Positions 7,664 through 14,685 of a stretch of 28,863 nt of DNA are shown here, in pieces. The translations under genes and the position numbers were made by a program. The notes beneath the pieces are model-generated. The model saw only the letters and a list, made by a program, of their open reading frames with translations. It had not been told where the DNA came from and made no database searches. Origin of the DNA: Lachnospiraceae bacterium (GTDB lineage: Bacteria; Bacillota; Clostridia; Lachnospirales; Lachnospiraceae); contig CAAFZP010000147.1 in assembly GCA_900767585.1 (NCBI GenBank), positions 1 through 28,863 on the forward strand, written 5' to 3'. Position 1 is the stretch's first letter, and each line of letters opens with the position of its first letter.

Positions 7664-8749
7664 CTATTGCAATTCATTCAAACTTGCAAACCGATACCCC
7701 TCTGCCTTCAGGTTTGCAATCACCTTTTCCAGCGCCCCAGCATTCGATGACGATACGTTGTGCATCAGAATGATTGCCCCGCTGTGATGATATTTATTGA
7801 AATGGTCGATCACGAAGTCCACACCCGGCTGGTTGTTCACATCGAAATCCATATATGCCATGCTCCAAAAAATAGTTTTGAAACCAAGGTCCTGGGTGAT
7901 TGCCAGTGTCCGTGCGCTATACTCGCCGCATGGCGGCCTTAAGTACGGGTCCATCGCATATCCCGTTGCTTCTTTCATATAATCCGCGCATCCATTTACT
8001 TCCTGCACAATCTCCTCATAGGACTTATCCGGCATGCATATATGGTAGATGGTATGATTTCCCACCTGGTGTCCTTCCTCCTTCATTCGTTTCACAAGAT
8101 CCACATTGTCCCGGATGTATGTCTGCGTCACGAAAAAGCACGCCGGAACATCTTCCTTTTTGAGGATGTCGAGCATCTGCCCCGTATATCCATTCTCATA
8201 CCCGCAATCAAAGGTGAGGTATAAAACTTTCTCGTTTTGGGAAGAAGCATCCGAATCCAGGTAATACCCATCGTATTCCGCGATATCGATCGTGTCGTCA
8301 CACCCGCTTGGTCCGTGGTTCATATCCCGCCGGAACCACCAGGCGAGCTTGGTGTTATCATAATTTTGATAGGTTTCTTTCTCTTTCAGATGGCTCTCTC
8401 TCGGGTATGTCTGATACCGACAGAGTACCCTTTTGCACCAGTCAAACATACACTCAACCGGACTTTCCGTCGCACTCGCATCCGCCCCGTGCACCACATC
8501 TTCCGTCGCACTCGCATCCGCCTCGTGCACCACATCTTCCGTCGCACTCGCATCCGCCTCATGCACCACATCTTCCGTCGCACTCACATCCGCCCCGGAA
8601 GCTCCATATGTAACAACGCAGAAACTGCCTACAACCAGGCAGATCAGCAGTCCTGCAAGCAAACCACTCAAACCTGTTTTGATTCTGCCAAAATCATCCA
8701 AACCACTCGAAACTACTTTGATTTTTCTTTCTATGCGATTCTTTCTCAT
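7664..8749 (-). CDS. pdaA: PdaA-type polysaccharide deacetylase (delta-lactam-biosynthetic de-N-acetylase)
   Basis: 361 residues. A membrane segment lies at about 28-48, then a spacer made of a 12-residue repeat (DASATEDVVHEA, residues 54-97), then a NodB-type domain (about 175-361). Motif 1 is TFDCGYENGYT (D181), metal ligands are H232 and H236 in NHTIYH, RPP is at 271-273, and LMH with H330 closes the site. The YENGYT extension and INxQ-like NNQPG segment are typical of PdaA, which removes acetyl from N-acetylmuramic acid so that muramic-delta-lactam forms in the spore cortex. As usual in PdaA, the second Asp of motif 1 is missing; here it is Cys182, where Bacillus has Asn. The start codon overlaps the stop of the upstream membrane-protein gene by 4 nt (ATGA), suggesting translational coupling. 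Confidence 0.88.
   Translation of the reverse strand: MRKNRIERKIKVVSSGLDDFGRIKTGLSGLLAGLLICLVVGSFCVVTYGASGADVSATEDVVHEADASATEDVVHEADASATEDVVHGADASATESPVECMFDWCKRVLCRYQTYPRESHLKEKETYQNYDNTKLAWWFRRDMNHGPSGCDDTIDIAEYDGYYLDSDASSQNEKVLYLTFDCGYENGYTGQMLDILKKEDVPACFFVTQTYIRDNVDLVKRMKEEGHQVGNHTIYHICMPDKSYEEIVQEVNGCADYMKEATGYAMDPYLRPPCGEYSARTLAITQDLGFKTIFWSMAYMDFDVNNQPGVDFVIDHFNKYHHSGAIILMHNVSSSNAGALEKVIANLKAEGYRFASLNELQ
8465..8596. repeat. 36-bp in-frame minisatellite inside pdaA
   Basis: Three full units (8465-8500, 8501-8536, 8537-8572) and a 24-nt partial unit encode repeats of DASATEDVVHEA between the membrane anchor and the catalytic domain. Units differ by one or two bases. The repeat keeps frame, so copy-number change would lengthen or shorten the tether without destroying the enzyme. 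Confidence 0.92.
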
Positions 8750-9606
8750 CCAGAAAAAAATTCTTCCAGAAAGCGATTCAATGTTTCCTCACTCGCCGCA
8801 CTCTCCCGGCTGCACGCACGCGTGTTCCCGCTATCACCCGCCGACTGGCCATGCATCCGCGTGTTCCCGCTATCACCCGCCGACTGGCCATGCATCCGCA
8901 TGTTCCCACTATCACCCGCCGACCTGCCATGCATCCGCGTATTCCCGCCATCGCCCGCGTCCTCTCCGCCTGCAGATGCTTCTTTATTTTGCACCGCTTC
9001 TGCCACGGATCCGTCTGCCACTTCCGACAAAGAAGCGTCCGCTTGCTCTGCATTCACACGCCGGACCGCAAATGGTGACATCCGCGCCGGCGGCTCTTCC
9101 CGCGGTTTCGGGATGCGCTCCAGATATCCACGGATATTCGCTTTCAGGATTTCCACTTTATTATTTATTACAAATATATGATCAAACACGAGCAAACATG
9201 CCACAACGATAATACTATTTGCTAAGAAAAACTGCATATCCGGGCTGCCTCTCCAGCTCGGATCATAGTAGAGATACGCCCCCGCCATCGTGCCACACAC
9301 AACAAGCGACAGCACCGTGCCGCTCCGGTTCCAGAATTCCATCGGCCGCGTCAAAAACCGAAGCCCGCGCACGAAGCTTTCTGCGTATGCTTCCTCATCG
9401 CCTCCGCACAAGCCGAATTCCTTCCGGTTTTCATATTTCTGGCGCATGTTGCGAAGCTTCTTTTTTCTTGTATTTCCCATGTCTGCGGAAGCATGCACCA
9501 GCCTGCCCATGTACGCATTTGCAAACATTTTCAGAAAAAGTCCAAGTACCCCCAATCCCCACAATATGTAAACTCCGGTTGATACGTCCATCATCTTCTC
9601 CAGCAT
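8746..9606 (-). CDS. Three-helix membrane protein with repeat-rich C-terminal tail, unknown function
   Basis: 286 residues. Hydrophobic segments lie at about 10-27, 96-114 and 126-147, with a basic KKKLRNMRQKYENRK stretch between the first two. After the last helix come NNKVEILKANIRGYLERIPK and a long polar tail with a 13-residue repeat (RMHGQSAGDSGNT) at about 219-262. I do not recognise a family. The start at 9604-9606 is chosen because AGGGAGGGA precedes it and because a longer frame, beginning at 9735, would start almost at the predicted transcription start. The stop overlaps the pdaA start (ATGA), so the two are probably one operon and this protein may help PdaA at the membrane, an inference from position only. 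Confidence 0.72.
   Translation of the reverse strand: MLEKMMDVSTGVYILWGLGVLGLFLKMFANAYMGRLVHASADMGNTRKKKLRNMRQKYENRKEFGLCGGDEEAYAESFVRGLRFLTRPMEFWNRSGTVLSLVVCGTMAGAYLYYDPSWRGSPDMQFFLANSIIVVACLLVFDHIFVINNKVEILKANIRGYLERIPKPREEPPARMSPFAVRRVNAEQADASLSEVADGSVAEAVQNKEASAGGEDAGDGGNTRMHGRSAGDSGNMRMHGQSAGDSGNTRMHGQSAGDSGNTRACSRESAASEETLNRFLEEFFSG
8819..8959. repeat. 39-bp in-frame minisatellite in the membrane-protein tail
   Basis: Three full 39-bp units (8819-8857, 8858-8896, 8897-8935) and a partial unit encode the 13-residue HGQSAGDSGNTRM repeat. The first two units are identical; the third has a few substitutions. Together with the arrays at 7320-7653 and 8465-8596 this makes three unrelated tandem repeats within 1.7 kb. 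Confidence 0.92.
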
Positions 9607-9935
9607 ACAAAAATCCCTCCCTGATTTTTTGGAACAGCGCCGTTTTATTTGTTCCCTGTCAAACAGCCGCAGCCGGGCGTCCGGAATGCCACACGCGGAT
9701 ACCATCCTTCTCCTGTGACCTTCTTTTTCCCTCACTGCTTATCCGCGATTATAGAGAGGGTGAACTTCAGAAAGCAACCCCTATCCGCTCGTAAAAAATC
9801 CTGAAAATATGACAGAAAATATGGGTTTAAGGAACTTTATATTTATGTTATAATAGATTTCAAATGCATATGCCATCCCGTTTCGCGTGGTGACATACAG
9901 AAAATAAAGTTACACAAGAGAAAGGATGATATACC
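9607..9935. promoter_or_regulatory. Divergent intergenic region with promoters for both directions
   Basis: No gene is supported in these 329 nt. Minus strand: a perfect TATAAT at 9748-9753 with a weaker TTGCTT (9772-9777) 18 nt upstream would start transcription near 9741 and serve the membrane protein and pdaA. Plus strand: an extended -10 TGTTATAAT at 9846-9854, with a poor -35 (TTTAAG, 9826-9831), would start near 9861 and serve the TSCPD gene and murG. The plus-strand leader of about 75 nt shows no riboswitch fold that I can recognise. Confidence 0.6.
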
Positions 9936-10178
9936 ATGACATATAAGACAAAAGGAACCTGTTCCCAGATGATTGAATTTGATATTACAGATGGTAAAGT
10001 GCATAACGTGAAGTTCACAGGCGGCTGCAACGGTAACTTAAAGGGCATCGGAAAGCTCGTAGAGGGCATGGATGCCGAGGAAGTGATCACACGTCTGGAA
10101 GGCACAACCTGCGGATTTAAAAACACTTCCTGTCCGGATCAGCTGGCACAGGCATTAAAGCAGGCACTTCACGCATAA
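9936..10178 (+). CDS. TSCPD domain-containing protein (TIGR03905 family)
   Basis: 80 residues making up one TSCPD domain. Conserved features: TYKTKGTCSQMIEFDI near the start, FTGGCNGNLKGIGKLVEGM in the middle, and the C-terminal CGFKNTSCPDQLAQAL that names the domain (cysteines at C-x-F-K-N-T-S-C). The domain also occurs at the C-terminus of adenosylcobalamin-dependent ribonucleotide reductases, where its cysteines may bind metal. The free-standing form is common in anaerobes and has no proven role. The ATG at 9936 follows AAAGGATGA and a good extended -10 promoter. murG begins 35 nt downstream on the same strand, so they may share a transcript. Confidence 0.92.
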   Translation: MTYKTKGTCSQMIEFDITDGKVHNVKFTGGCNGNLKGIGKLVEGMDAEEVITRLEGTTCGFKNTSCPDQLAQALKQALHA

Positions 10179-10213
10179 TTCATGGTTCAAGGTTAAAGGA
10201 GGATTCATCATTC

Positions 10214-11284
10214 ATGAAGCGTATTATCTTAACCGGCGGCGGAACTGCCGGTCACGTAACACCCAACATGGCTCTTATTCCAACCTTAAAGGAGCGCGGA
10301 TATGACATTGAATACATCGGTTCTTATGATGGCATGGAGAAAAAACTGATTGAAGATCTCGGAATCCCTTATCACGGAATCGCAACCGGAAAGCTGCGCA
10401 GATATTTTTCCCTGCGGAATTTCTCGGATCCGTTCCGCGTGGTAAAAGGGTTAAATGAAGCAAAAAAACTGATGAAGGAGTTAAAGCCGGATGTCGTATT
10501 TTCCAAAGGCGGATTTGTATCCGTACCGGTTGTACTTGCCGCAAGCTCCAAAAAGATTCCGTGCATCATCCATGAATCCGATATGACACCCGGACTTGCA
10601 AACAAAATCAGCATCCCAAAAGCTGCCAAAGTCTGCTGCAACTTCCCGGAGACGATGGAAAATCTCCCTGCAGGCAAAGCTGTCGTGACCGGTACTCCGA
10701 TCCGGCAGGAATTATTTGCCGGAGATCCGGTGAAAGCGATGACCTTCTGTGGATTTACCGAGATGCGCCCGACGCTTCTCGTCATCGGCGGAAGTTCCGG
10801 AAGTGTACGTGTGAATGAAGCGATTCGCGCGTGTCTGCCAGAGCTTACAAAAAAATACAACGTCATTCACCTCTGCGGAAAAGGGAATATCGACGAAAGC
10901 TATAATCAAACTGCGCACTATGTCCAGTTCGATTATATCAAGCAGGAACTTGCCGATCTGCTTGCACTCGCAGACATCGTGGTATCCCGTGCCGGAGCCA
11001 ATGCCATCTGCGAACTTCTGGCCCTCCGCAAGCCGAGCGTCCTGATTCCGTTGTCACTTGCAGCAAGCCGCGGTGACCAGATCTTAAATGCACAGTCATT
11101 TGAAAAACATGGCTACGCAAAGATGCTTCAGGAAGAAGACCTGACAAACGAGACATTGCTTGCAGCAGTGAACGACGTATTTGAAAACCACGATCATTAT
11201 ATCAAGGCAATGGAACTTTCTACGAAGTCCGATGCCATCACGATGATCTGCGACATGATCGATGAATTAGCCGGAAACAAATAA
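10214..11284 (+). CDS. murG: MurG, UDP-GlcNAc:lipid I N-acetylglucosaminyltransferase
   Basis: Peripheral membrane GT28 enzyme that adds N-acetylglucosamine to lipid I to form lipid II, the last cytoplasmic step of peptidoglycan synthesis. 356 residues, the normal length. N-terminal glycine-rich loop GGGTAGHVTPN (8-18) with H14; GKLRRYFS; HESDMTPGLANK in the acceptor domain; second glycine loop GGSSGSVRVNE; and the UDP-GlcNAc site SRAGANAICELLALRKPSVL followed by SRGDQ. The ATG at 10214 is preceded by AAAGGAGG. It stands outside the usual mur/fts cluster, beside the TSCPD gene. Transcription probably ends at the hairpin 11321-11363, inside the convergent gene. Confidence 0.96.
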   Translation: MKRIILTGGGTAGHVTPNMALIPTLKERGYDIEYIGSYDGMEKKLIEDLGIPYHGIATGKLRRYFSLRNFSDPFRVVKGLNEAKKLMKELKPDVVFSKGGFVSVPVVLAASSKKIPCIIHESDMTPGLANKISIPKAAKVCCNFPETMENLPAGKAVVTGTPIRQELFAGDPVKAMTFCGFTEMRPTLLVIGGSSGSVRVNEAIRACLPELTKKYNVIHLCGKGNIDESYNQTAHYVQFDYIKQELADLLALADIVVSRAGANAICELLALRKPSVLIPLSLAASRGDQILNAQSFEKHGYAKMLQEEDLTNETLLAAVNDVFENHDHYIKAMELSTKSDAITMICDMIDELAGNK

Positions 11285-11290
11285 CCCGTT

Positions 11291-12901
11291 TTATTTTTGC
11301 AGCAAATAATATTCACCCAATCCTCCATCACATATCTTTTCATATGTTTTGGAGGATGTTTTTTGCATAAGTGTAAGAAGAAGTTCCTGCGCCGGATAGC
11401 CTTTTGTCCAATACGTATTTGTGTTGATATACACCACACACGCCCCGGTATCCTCGATACATTGTTCTATGATCGACATGCGTTCCAGATCGTCCCAAGT
11501 CCCCATATACAGAGAATCAAACTGCCGGAACTTCGTCAGATTTCCGGTTGGAACCGCAGGCTCCACACCCCCTACAATCGCAACTAATTTCGTATCTTTA
11601 TAACGTTCCAACGTCTGATCTTCCTGCCATTTTTCCGTATACAAATACACCGATTGCCTGTTTATCGTGCCATACGCCGCATTTGCAACGGAGAACAACG
11701 TACATACCACTGCCAGGATATTTACCCACAATGTTTTTTTATTTACGCTTTGAACCAGCCAGTCCAGAGCCACAAAAATCACACAATACAACAACGGAAT
11801 CACAAAATAAATATATCGCAGATATACATATTCCCCGCCAATAAATGCAACCGTCACGATGGCAAGAATGCTTCCCGCCACGATAACGATTGCTTCGCAC
11901 GGGATTTTTCTGTCCCGTTTTTTCCCTGTCACAAGCAAAACCAAAAGTACAATCACTCCAACCAGACAAATCAGATATGACAACCGAGGGCTATAGCTTA
12001 TATTCTCGACCACCTGTCCGGCCAGGTACCGCATCATTTCAATCCATAATCTGAAATTAAACAGATTTTTTGTGACCTGCGTTCCAACATTATTGGTACT
12101 CGACCCCGTCGCCTGCGAAATGATATATGGATACGACAAAACTACACACCCAACGCTCACAAGAGCTCCCAGAGCATAAATGGCTGCGCGCTTGAATTCT
12201 TTCCGGTGTAAGAGCCGGATTGTTATCAATCCTACCAGCCAGAAGCTGAGGATCAATGCATAATACTGTGTCATGGCGCCAAGATAAATGACAATCCACG
12301 AAGCAATCATCCATCTCTTCGCCATGTCAGTTTTTATCAGGCGGACTGTAATATAAGCGGTCAGCAATGCAAATACCGTGAGCAGCATATACATACGGAT
12401 AAACGAGGCTGTCTCCAGCAAATATACAGACAATCCATACATGACCACCGGCAATTTCTGCAGGCGGGCATCTGTGATGAGTTGTGCGGACAGCAGACAG
12501 AGAATGATCTGCGCGATCACAAACAGGAAAATATTTAGAGTTAACCCGTACCATTTGCTGAATTTATCCGGATGAAACGAACAGACCGTATGCAAAAGCC
12601 AATAAAAAAGCGGCGGATGACAATCCGTAGAATTGTTAAAATACACTTTTTGATATGCGAACTGTTCACCGGGCTGCACAGTTATAAACTCGTCAAACCG
12701 GTCTCCGGATATCCAGTTATTATACATGGTTTCATCACTTGAGATTTTGTCTGCATCATAGCTGTTTGAAAGAAGATAGCTATAGATTTCATCGATATGA
12801 TACTCCCGCTTTGATGCATCCACACAAATCAAAACAGCCACCTGTATCAATATGATTAAAGCGCATACGATTACATCTTTACGATTGATTTTCTTTTCCA
12901 T
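11291..12901 (-). CDS. GT-C fold membrane glycosyltransferase (GT39/PMT-like)
   Basis: About 536 residues with many hydrophobic helices. The first extracellular loop follows helix 1 and carries YHIDEIYSY; D37 and E38 form the acidic pair used by GT39/ArnT-type enzymes that take sugar from a polyprenyl phosphate. TDCHPPLFYWLLHTV matches the second conserved loop of this group, and the last 120 residues form a soluble outer domain. It probably decorates a protein, lipid or glycan outside the membrane; donor and acceptor are unknown. In-frame starts exist at 12943, 12916 and 12901; 12901 is favoured because GGAAG stands 8 nt before it, while the others lack a clear site. It ends 6 nt from the convergent murG stop. 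A VanZ-like gene lies directly upstream on the same strand. Confidence 0.83.
   Translation of the reverse strand: MEKKINRKDVIVCALIILIQVAVLICVDASKREYHIDEIYSYLLSNSYDADKISSDETMYNNWISGDRFDEFITVQPGEQFAYQKVYFNNSTDCHPPLFYWLLHTVCSFHPDKFSKWYGLTLNIFLFVIAQIILCLLSAQLITDARLQKLPVVMYGLSVYLLETASFIRMYMLLTVFALLTAYITVRLIKTDMAKRWMIASWIVIYLGAMTQYYALILSFWLVGLITIRLLHRKEFKRAAIYALGALVSVGCVVLSYPYIISQATGSSTNNVGTQVTKNLFNFRLWIEMMRYLAGQVVENISYSPRLSYLICLVGVIVLLVLLVTGKKRDRKIPCEAIVIVAGSILAIVTVAFIGGEYVYLRYIYFVIPLLYCVIFVALDWLVQSVNKKTLWVNILAVVCTLFSVANAAYGTINRQSVYLYTEKWQEDQTLERYKDTKLVAIVGGVEPAVPTGNLTKFRQFDSLYMGTWDDLERMSIIEQCIEDTGACVVYINTNTYWTKGYPAQELLLTLMQKTSSKTYEKICDGGLGEYYLLQK
11321..11363 (+). terminator. murG terminator embedded in the convergent glycosyltransferase gene
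   Basis: TCCTCCA at 11321-11327 pairs with TGGAGGA at 11350-11356, and ACATAT (11330-11335) with ATATGT (11342-11347), leaving a 6-nt loop and a two-base internal mismatch. A T-rich tract (TGTTTTTTG) follows directly on the plus strand. The hairpin begins 37 nt after the murG stop. Confidence 0.8.
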
Positions 12902-13003
12902 ATGTTTTTCTTCCATCTGTTCTTTTACTCTTATTCCATTCATTCTTCGTTTATCTGATTTTCACGCAGCCCGTTCATCCGGGCTCCACTTCCTTAGTTT
13001 GAA

Positions 13004-13486
13004 TCAAGGTCTGTTCTTTCGCTTTCGCACGCATTGGACCACACCGTGTACGATACACACAAGCAGAATCATCGCCCCATATCCCATCGCATCCAAAGCC
13101 ATATCGAACCGGTCAAAATGCCGCCCGATGATATAGATGCGCACGTATTGATCCACAAAAGAAATAACCGCACATGTCGCCGCCGAAACCGGCGCAACAA
13201 TCCATGTCTTCCGGATCAGGCAGCCATAAAATATGCCCACGGTCAGACCGACAAACAAGTATTCAAACACATGCGCCCACTGCCGGATCGTCCATGGCAC
13301 ATACTGCCCGGCTTTTTCCAGAAAATCTGCCATCGCAGGATATTGTGCAGTCTTATCCGAAAGGGCTGTCGTCTCTTCCGGTGTCTGAAATGTCAGCACA
13401 AAAATCACCCGCACGACAATCGCAGCCACTACAAACGCAGCCACTGCTGCGATAATCTTCACTCTGTGTTTTTTTAATTTCTCCAT
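13004..13486 (-). CDS. VanZ family membrane protein
   Basis: 160 residues with an N-terminal helix (about 8-30) and three later hydrophobic segments. It shows the VanZ pattern: RQWAHVFEYLFVGL for the H-x3-Y core, then SFVDQYVRIYIIGRHFDRFD and MALDAMGYG, corresponding to the conserved D(E)xxQ...GR...D...N/GxxG segments. VanZ proteins give modest teicoplanin resistance in enterococci, but most homologues have no proven function. No other van genes are present, so a resistance call is not justified. The start is either GTG 13489 or ATG 13486; the ATG has the better distance from GGGGAA. It may be cotranscribed with the glycosyltransferase, which starts about 100 nt downstream. Confidence 0.8.
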   Translation of the reverse strand: MEKLKKHRVKIIAAVAAFVVAAIVVRVIFVLTFQTPEETTALSDKTAQYPAMADFLEKAGQYVPWTIRQWAHVFEYLFVGLTVGIFYGCLIRKTWIVAPVSAATCAVISFVDQYVRIYIIGRHFDRFDMALDAMGYGAMILLVCIVHGVVQCVRKRKNRP

Positions 13487-13574
13487 CACTTATTTCCCCA
13501 CTTACCAATCACGCTCGCAGCAACCGCTGCATTCTCAAAAGCTTCCACAATTGCCCGCAATCTGTATCAATGGC

Positions 13575-14135
13575 TTATTCTGCCGGCACGAACGGGAGTT
13601 CAATTGCACCTGAATCATCCGGTTTTGTTGTCGGCTGCTCTGTCGTGTTCTGTTCGGTTGTCGTAGATTCCGTCGTAGTTTTCTCAGTCGTCGCGTTCTC
13701 CGTTGTCGCAGACGGCTCGTCTGTCTTTTTCCCACCTGATCCGGATGATGACTGACCATTTTGCTTCCCATTCGTTCCCGATGTCGACGGACTGTCCTGC
13801 TTCCCATTCGTTCCCGATGTCGACGAACTATCCTGCTTCCCATTCGTTCCCGATGTCGACGGACTATCTTTCTTTCCATTGTTTCCAATCACAGAATCAC
13901 CGGACTGTCCACCGGAAACTGCATCCTCTGCCTGAATCGGCACAACCGGAAGCTCATCTTCCACTGCTTTTTCATCATCCACAGATGTCGGATCTGTAGC
14001 TGTCTGTTCTGACTTGTCCGGTTCCTTTGCAGCCTTTTGGCCGGATTGCTTCATCACTACTACAGAGACAATAACTGCCACCAAAAGCACAAGACCGATT
14101 GCTGATATGATAATTGTCTTTTTCTTATTCTTCAT
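13575..14135 (-). CDS. Membrane-anchored low-complexity protein, unknown function
   Basis: 186 residues. Positive MKNKKK leader and one hydrophobic helix (about 7-28) form a signal anchor. The rest is predicted disordered: an acidic stretch, a 12-residue repeat (GTNGKQDSPSTS) and a Thr/Glu-rich segment (TTEKTTTESTTTEQ), ending in a proline-containing ELPFVPAE. There is no LPxTG motif and no folded domain visible. Such sequences often act as outward spacers or O-glycosylation targets; a membrane glycosyltransferase two genes downstream makes the second idea testable, though this is inference. ATG 14133-14135 has GAGGAAA upstream. It begins 45 nt after the XRE regulator gene on the same strand. 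Confidence 0.72.
   Translation of the reverse strand: MKNKKKTIIISAIGLVLLVAVIVSVVVMKQSGQKAAKEPDKSEQTATDPTSVDDEKAVEDELPVVPIQAEDAVSGGQSGDSVIGNNGKKDSPSTSGTNGKQDSSSTSGTNGKQDSPSTSGTNGKQNGQSSSGSGGKKTDEPSATTENATTEKTTTESTTTEQNTTEQPTTKPDDSGAIELPFVPAE
13765..13872. repeat. 36-bp in-frame minisatellite
   Basis: Three units (13765-13800, 13801-13836, 13837-13872) encode GTNGKQDSPSTS-type repeats in the low-complexity protein. The units differ by only a few bases, so the expansion is probably recent or homogenised. Confidence 0.9.
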
Positions 14136-14180
14136 CCATCATTTCCTCACGTTATCTCATTACACATCCATTGTTTTCCA

Positions 14181-14384
14181 TTATACATTATCCTTTCTTC
14201 CCGGCACCAACTGCATATCAAACATAGCAAGTGCCTCATTCACTTTGTCCATTCGCAAGGTTTCCTTTCCTTGTTCTAATTCTCTTACAAAACGCAGTCC
14301 TAATCCTGCCCGCATCGCAAATTCTTCCTGCGTAAGTCCTGCTGCCTTTCGGTTTTTCTTCACAAATTGTGCAATCGTATTCAT
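14181..14384 (-). CDS. HipB-like XRE family regulator (orphan antitoxin type)
   Basis: 67 residues forming one lambda-repressor-type HTH: IAQFVKKNRKAAGLTQEEFA for helices 1-2, MRAGLGLRFVRELEQGKET for the recognition part, and a short C-terminal strand MQLVPGRK. This is the compact HipB/y4mF form normally encoded just before a HipA kinase toxin. No HipA follows; the next gene is the low-complexity membrane protein. ATG 14382-14384 follows AAGGTG at good spacing. Three operator-like inverted repeats lie upstream, the first filling the space between the -35 and -10 of its own promoter, which strongly suggests autorepression. It may control the downstream genes through read-through. Confidence 0.88.
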   Translation of the reverse strand: MNTIAQFVKKNRKAAGLTQEEFAMRAGLGLRFVRELEQGKETLRMDKVNEALAMFDMQLVPGRKDNV

Positions 14385-14410
14385 ACTAACACCTTATTTC
14401 TTTTTTCTTG

Positions 14411-14439
14411 ATATTACACCCGTTCAGGTATAATGGCAA
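14411..14439 (-). promoter_or_regulatory. Promoter of the XRE regulator gene
   Basis: Minus strand TTGCCA (14434-14439), 17 nt, TAATAT (14411-14416). The spacer is almost exactly operator copy 1. Predicted transcription start is near 14404, about 20 nt before the ATG. Confidence 0.6.
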
Positions 14440-14516
14440 GGTTATTCTTTACAGATTATACCCTTTCGGGTGTATTCTGTACATCGTTCCACATTTTTAC
14501 ACCCGTTCAGGTATAA
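14414..14516. promoter_or_regulatory. Three-copy operator array, TTAyACC-N6-GGTrTAA
   Basis: Copies at 14414-14433, 14456-14475 and 14497-14516. Copies 1 and 3 are identical (TTACACCCGTTCAGGTATAA); copy 2 is TTATACCCTTTCGGGTGTAT. Centres are 42 and 41 nt apart, close to four helical turns, so all sites face the same side of the DNA. Expected ligand is the adjacent XRE protein. Confidence 0.8.
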
Positions 14517-14518
14517 AA

Positions 14519-14566
14519 TCAATCCCGCCAGCATAACTGGTGGGGTGATTTGTATCTTTCTTTCAT
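14519..14566 (-). pseudogene. Decayed duplicate of the 40-residue peptide gene
   Basis: The minus-strand frame starting at ATG 14564-14566 reads MKERYKSP and then diverges, stopping after 15 residues. The start GAGTATGAAAGAAAGATAC closely matches the intact peptide gene at 14808 (MKERYETP), but the ribosome binding site is missing. Its tail coincides with a CCAG/CTGG hairpin (about 14524-14545). Short, so the duplication is plausible rather than proven. Confidence 0.35.
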
Positions 14567-14608
14567 ACTCTCTTAAACTACTTTTACTGCTTCTCTCTTG
14601 ACATTATT

Positions 14609-14646
14609 AAAACTGCCAGACAATCCATATGCTGCCTGGCAGTTTT
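14609..14646 (-). terminator. Intrinsic terminator after the 40-residue peptide gene
   Basis: An 11-bp perfect stem (AAAACTGCCAG at 14609-14619, CTGGCAGTTTT at 14636-14646) with a 16-nt loop. The A/T ends on both arms make it usable from either strand. It lies 40 nt after the peptide stop at 14686. Confidence 0.8.
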
Positions 14647-14685
14647 ACAAAGTTCCATACTATTTACACTGTAAAATCCAATTTA

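Noticed and set aside
7212..7787. Several overlapping 60-90 residue open frames on both strands across the 64-bp repeats
   Set aside because: They exist because the repeat unit lacks stops in some frames. The period is not a multiple of three, no good ribosome binding sites are present, and the same peptide reappears in shifted frames.
8237..9181. A 314-residue plus-strand open frame antisense to pdaA and the membrane protein
   Set aside because: It spans two real genes and both minisatellites, has low-complexity His/Pro/Arg content and no supporting start signal. It is a by-product of the minus-strand coding bias.
9861..9935. Riboswitch or leader-peptide attenuator ahead of the TSCPD gene
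   Set aside because: The leader of about 75 nt shows no recognisable aptamer, terminator or anti-terminator pairing.
13004..13486. Glycopeptide resistance locus
   Set aside because: Only a VanZ-like protein is present; there are no vanHAX or vanRS genes, and VanZ homologues are widespread without resistance.
14181..14384. Complete HipBA toxin-antitoxin system
   Set aside because: The downstream gene lacks any kinase motif; only the HipB-like regulator is supported.
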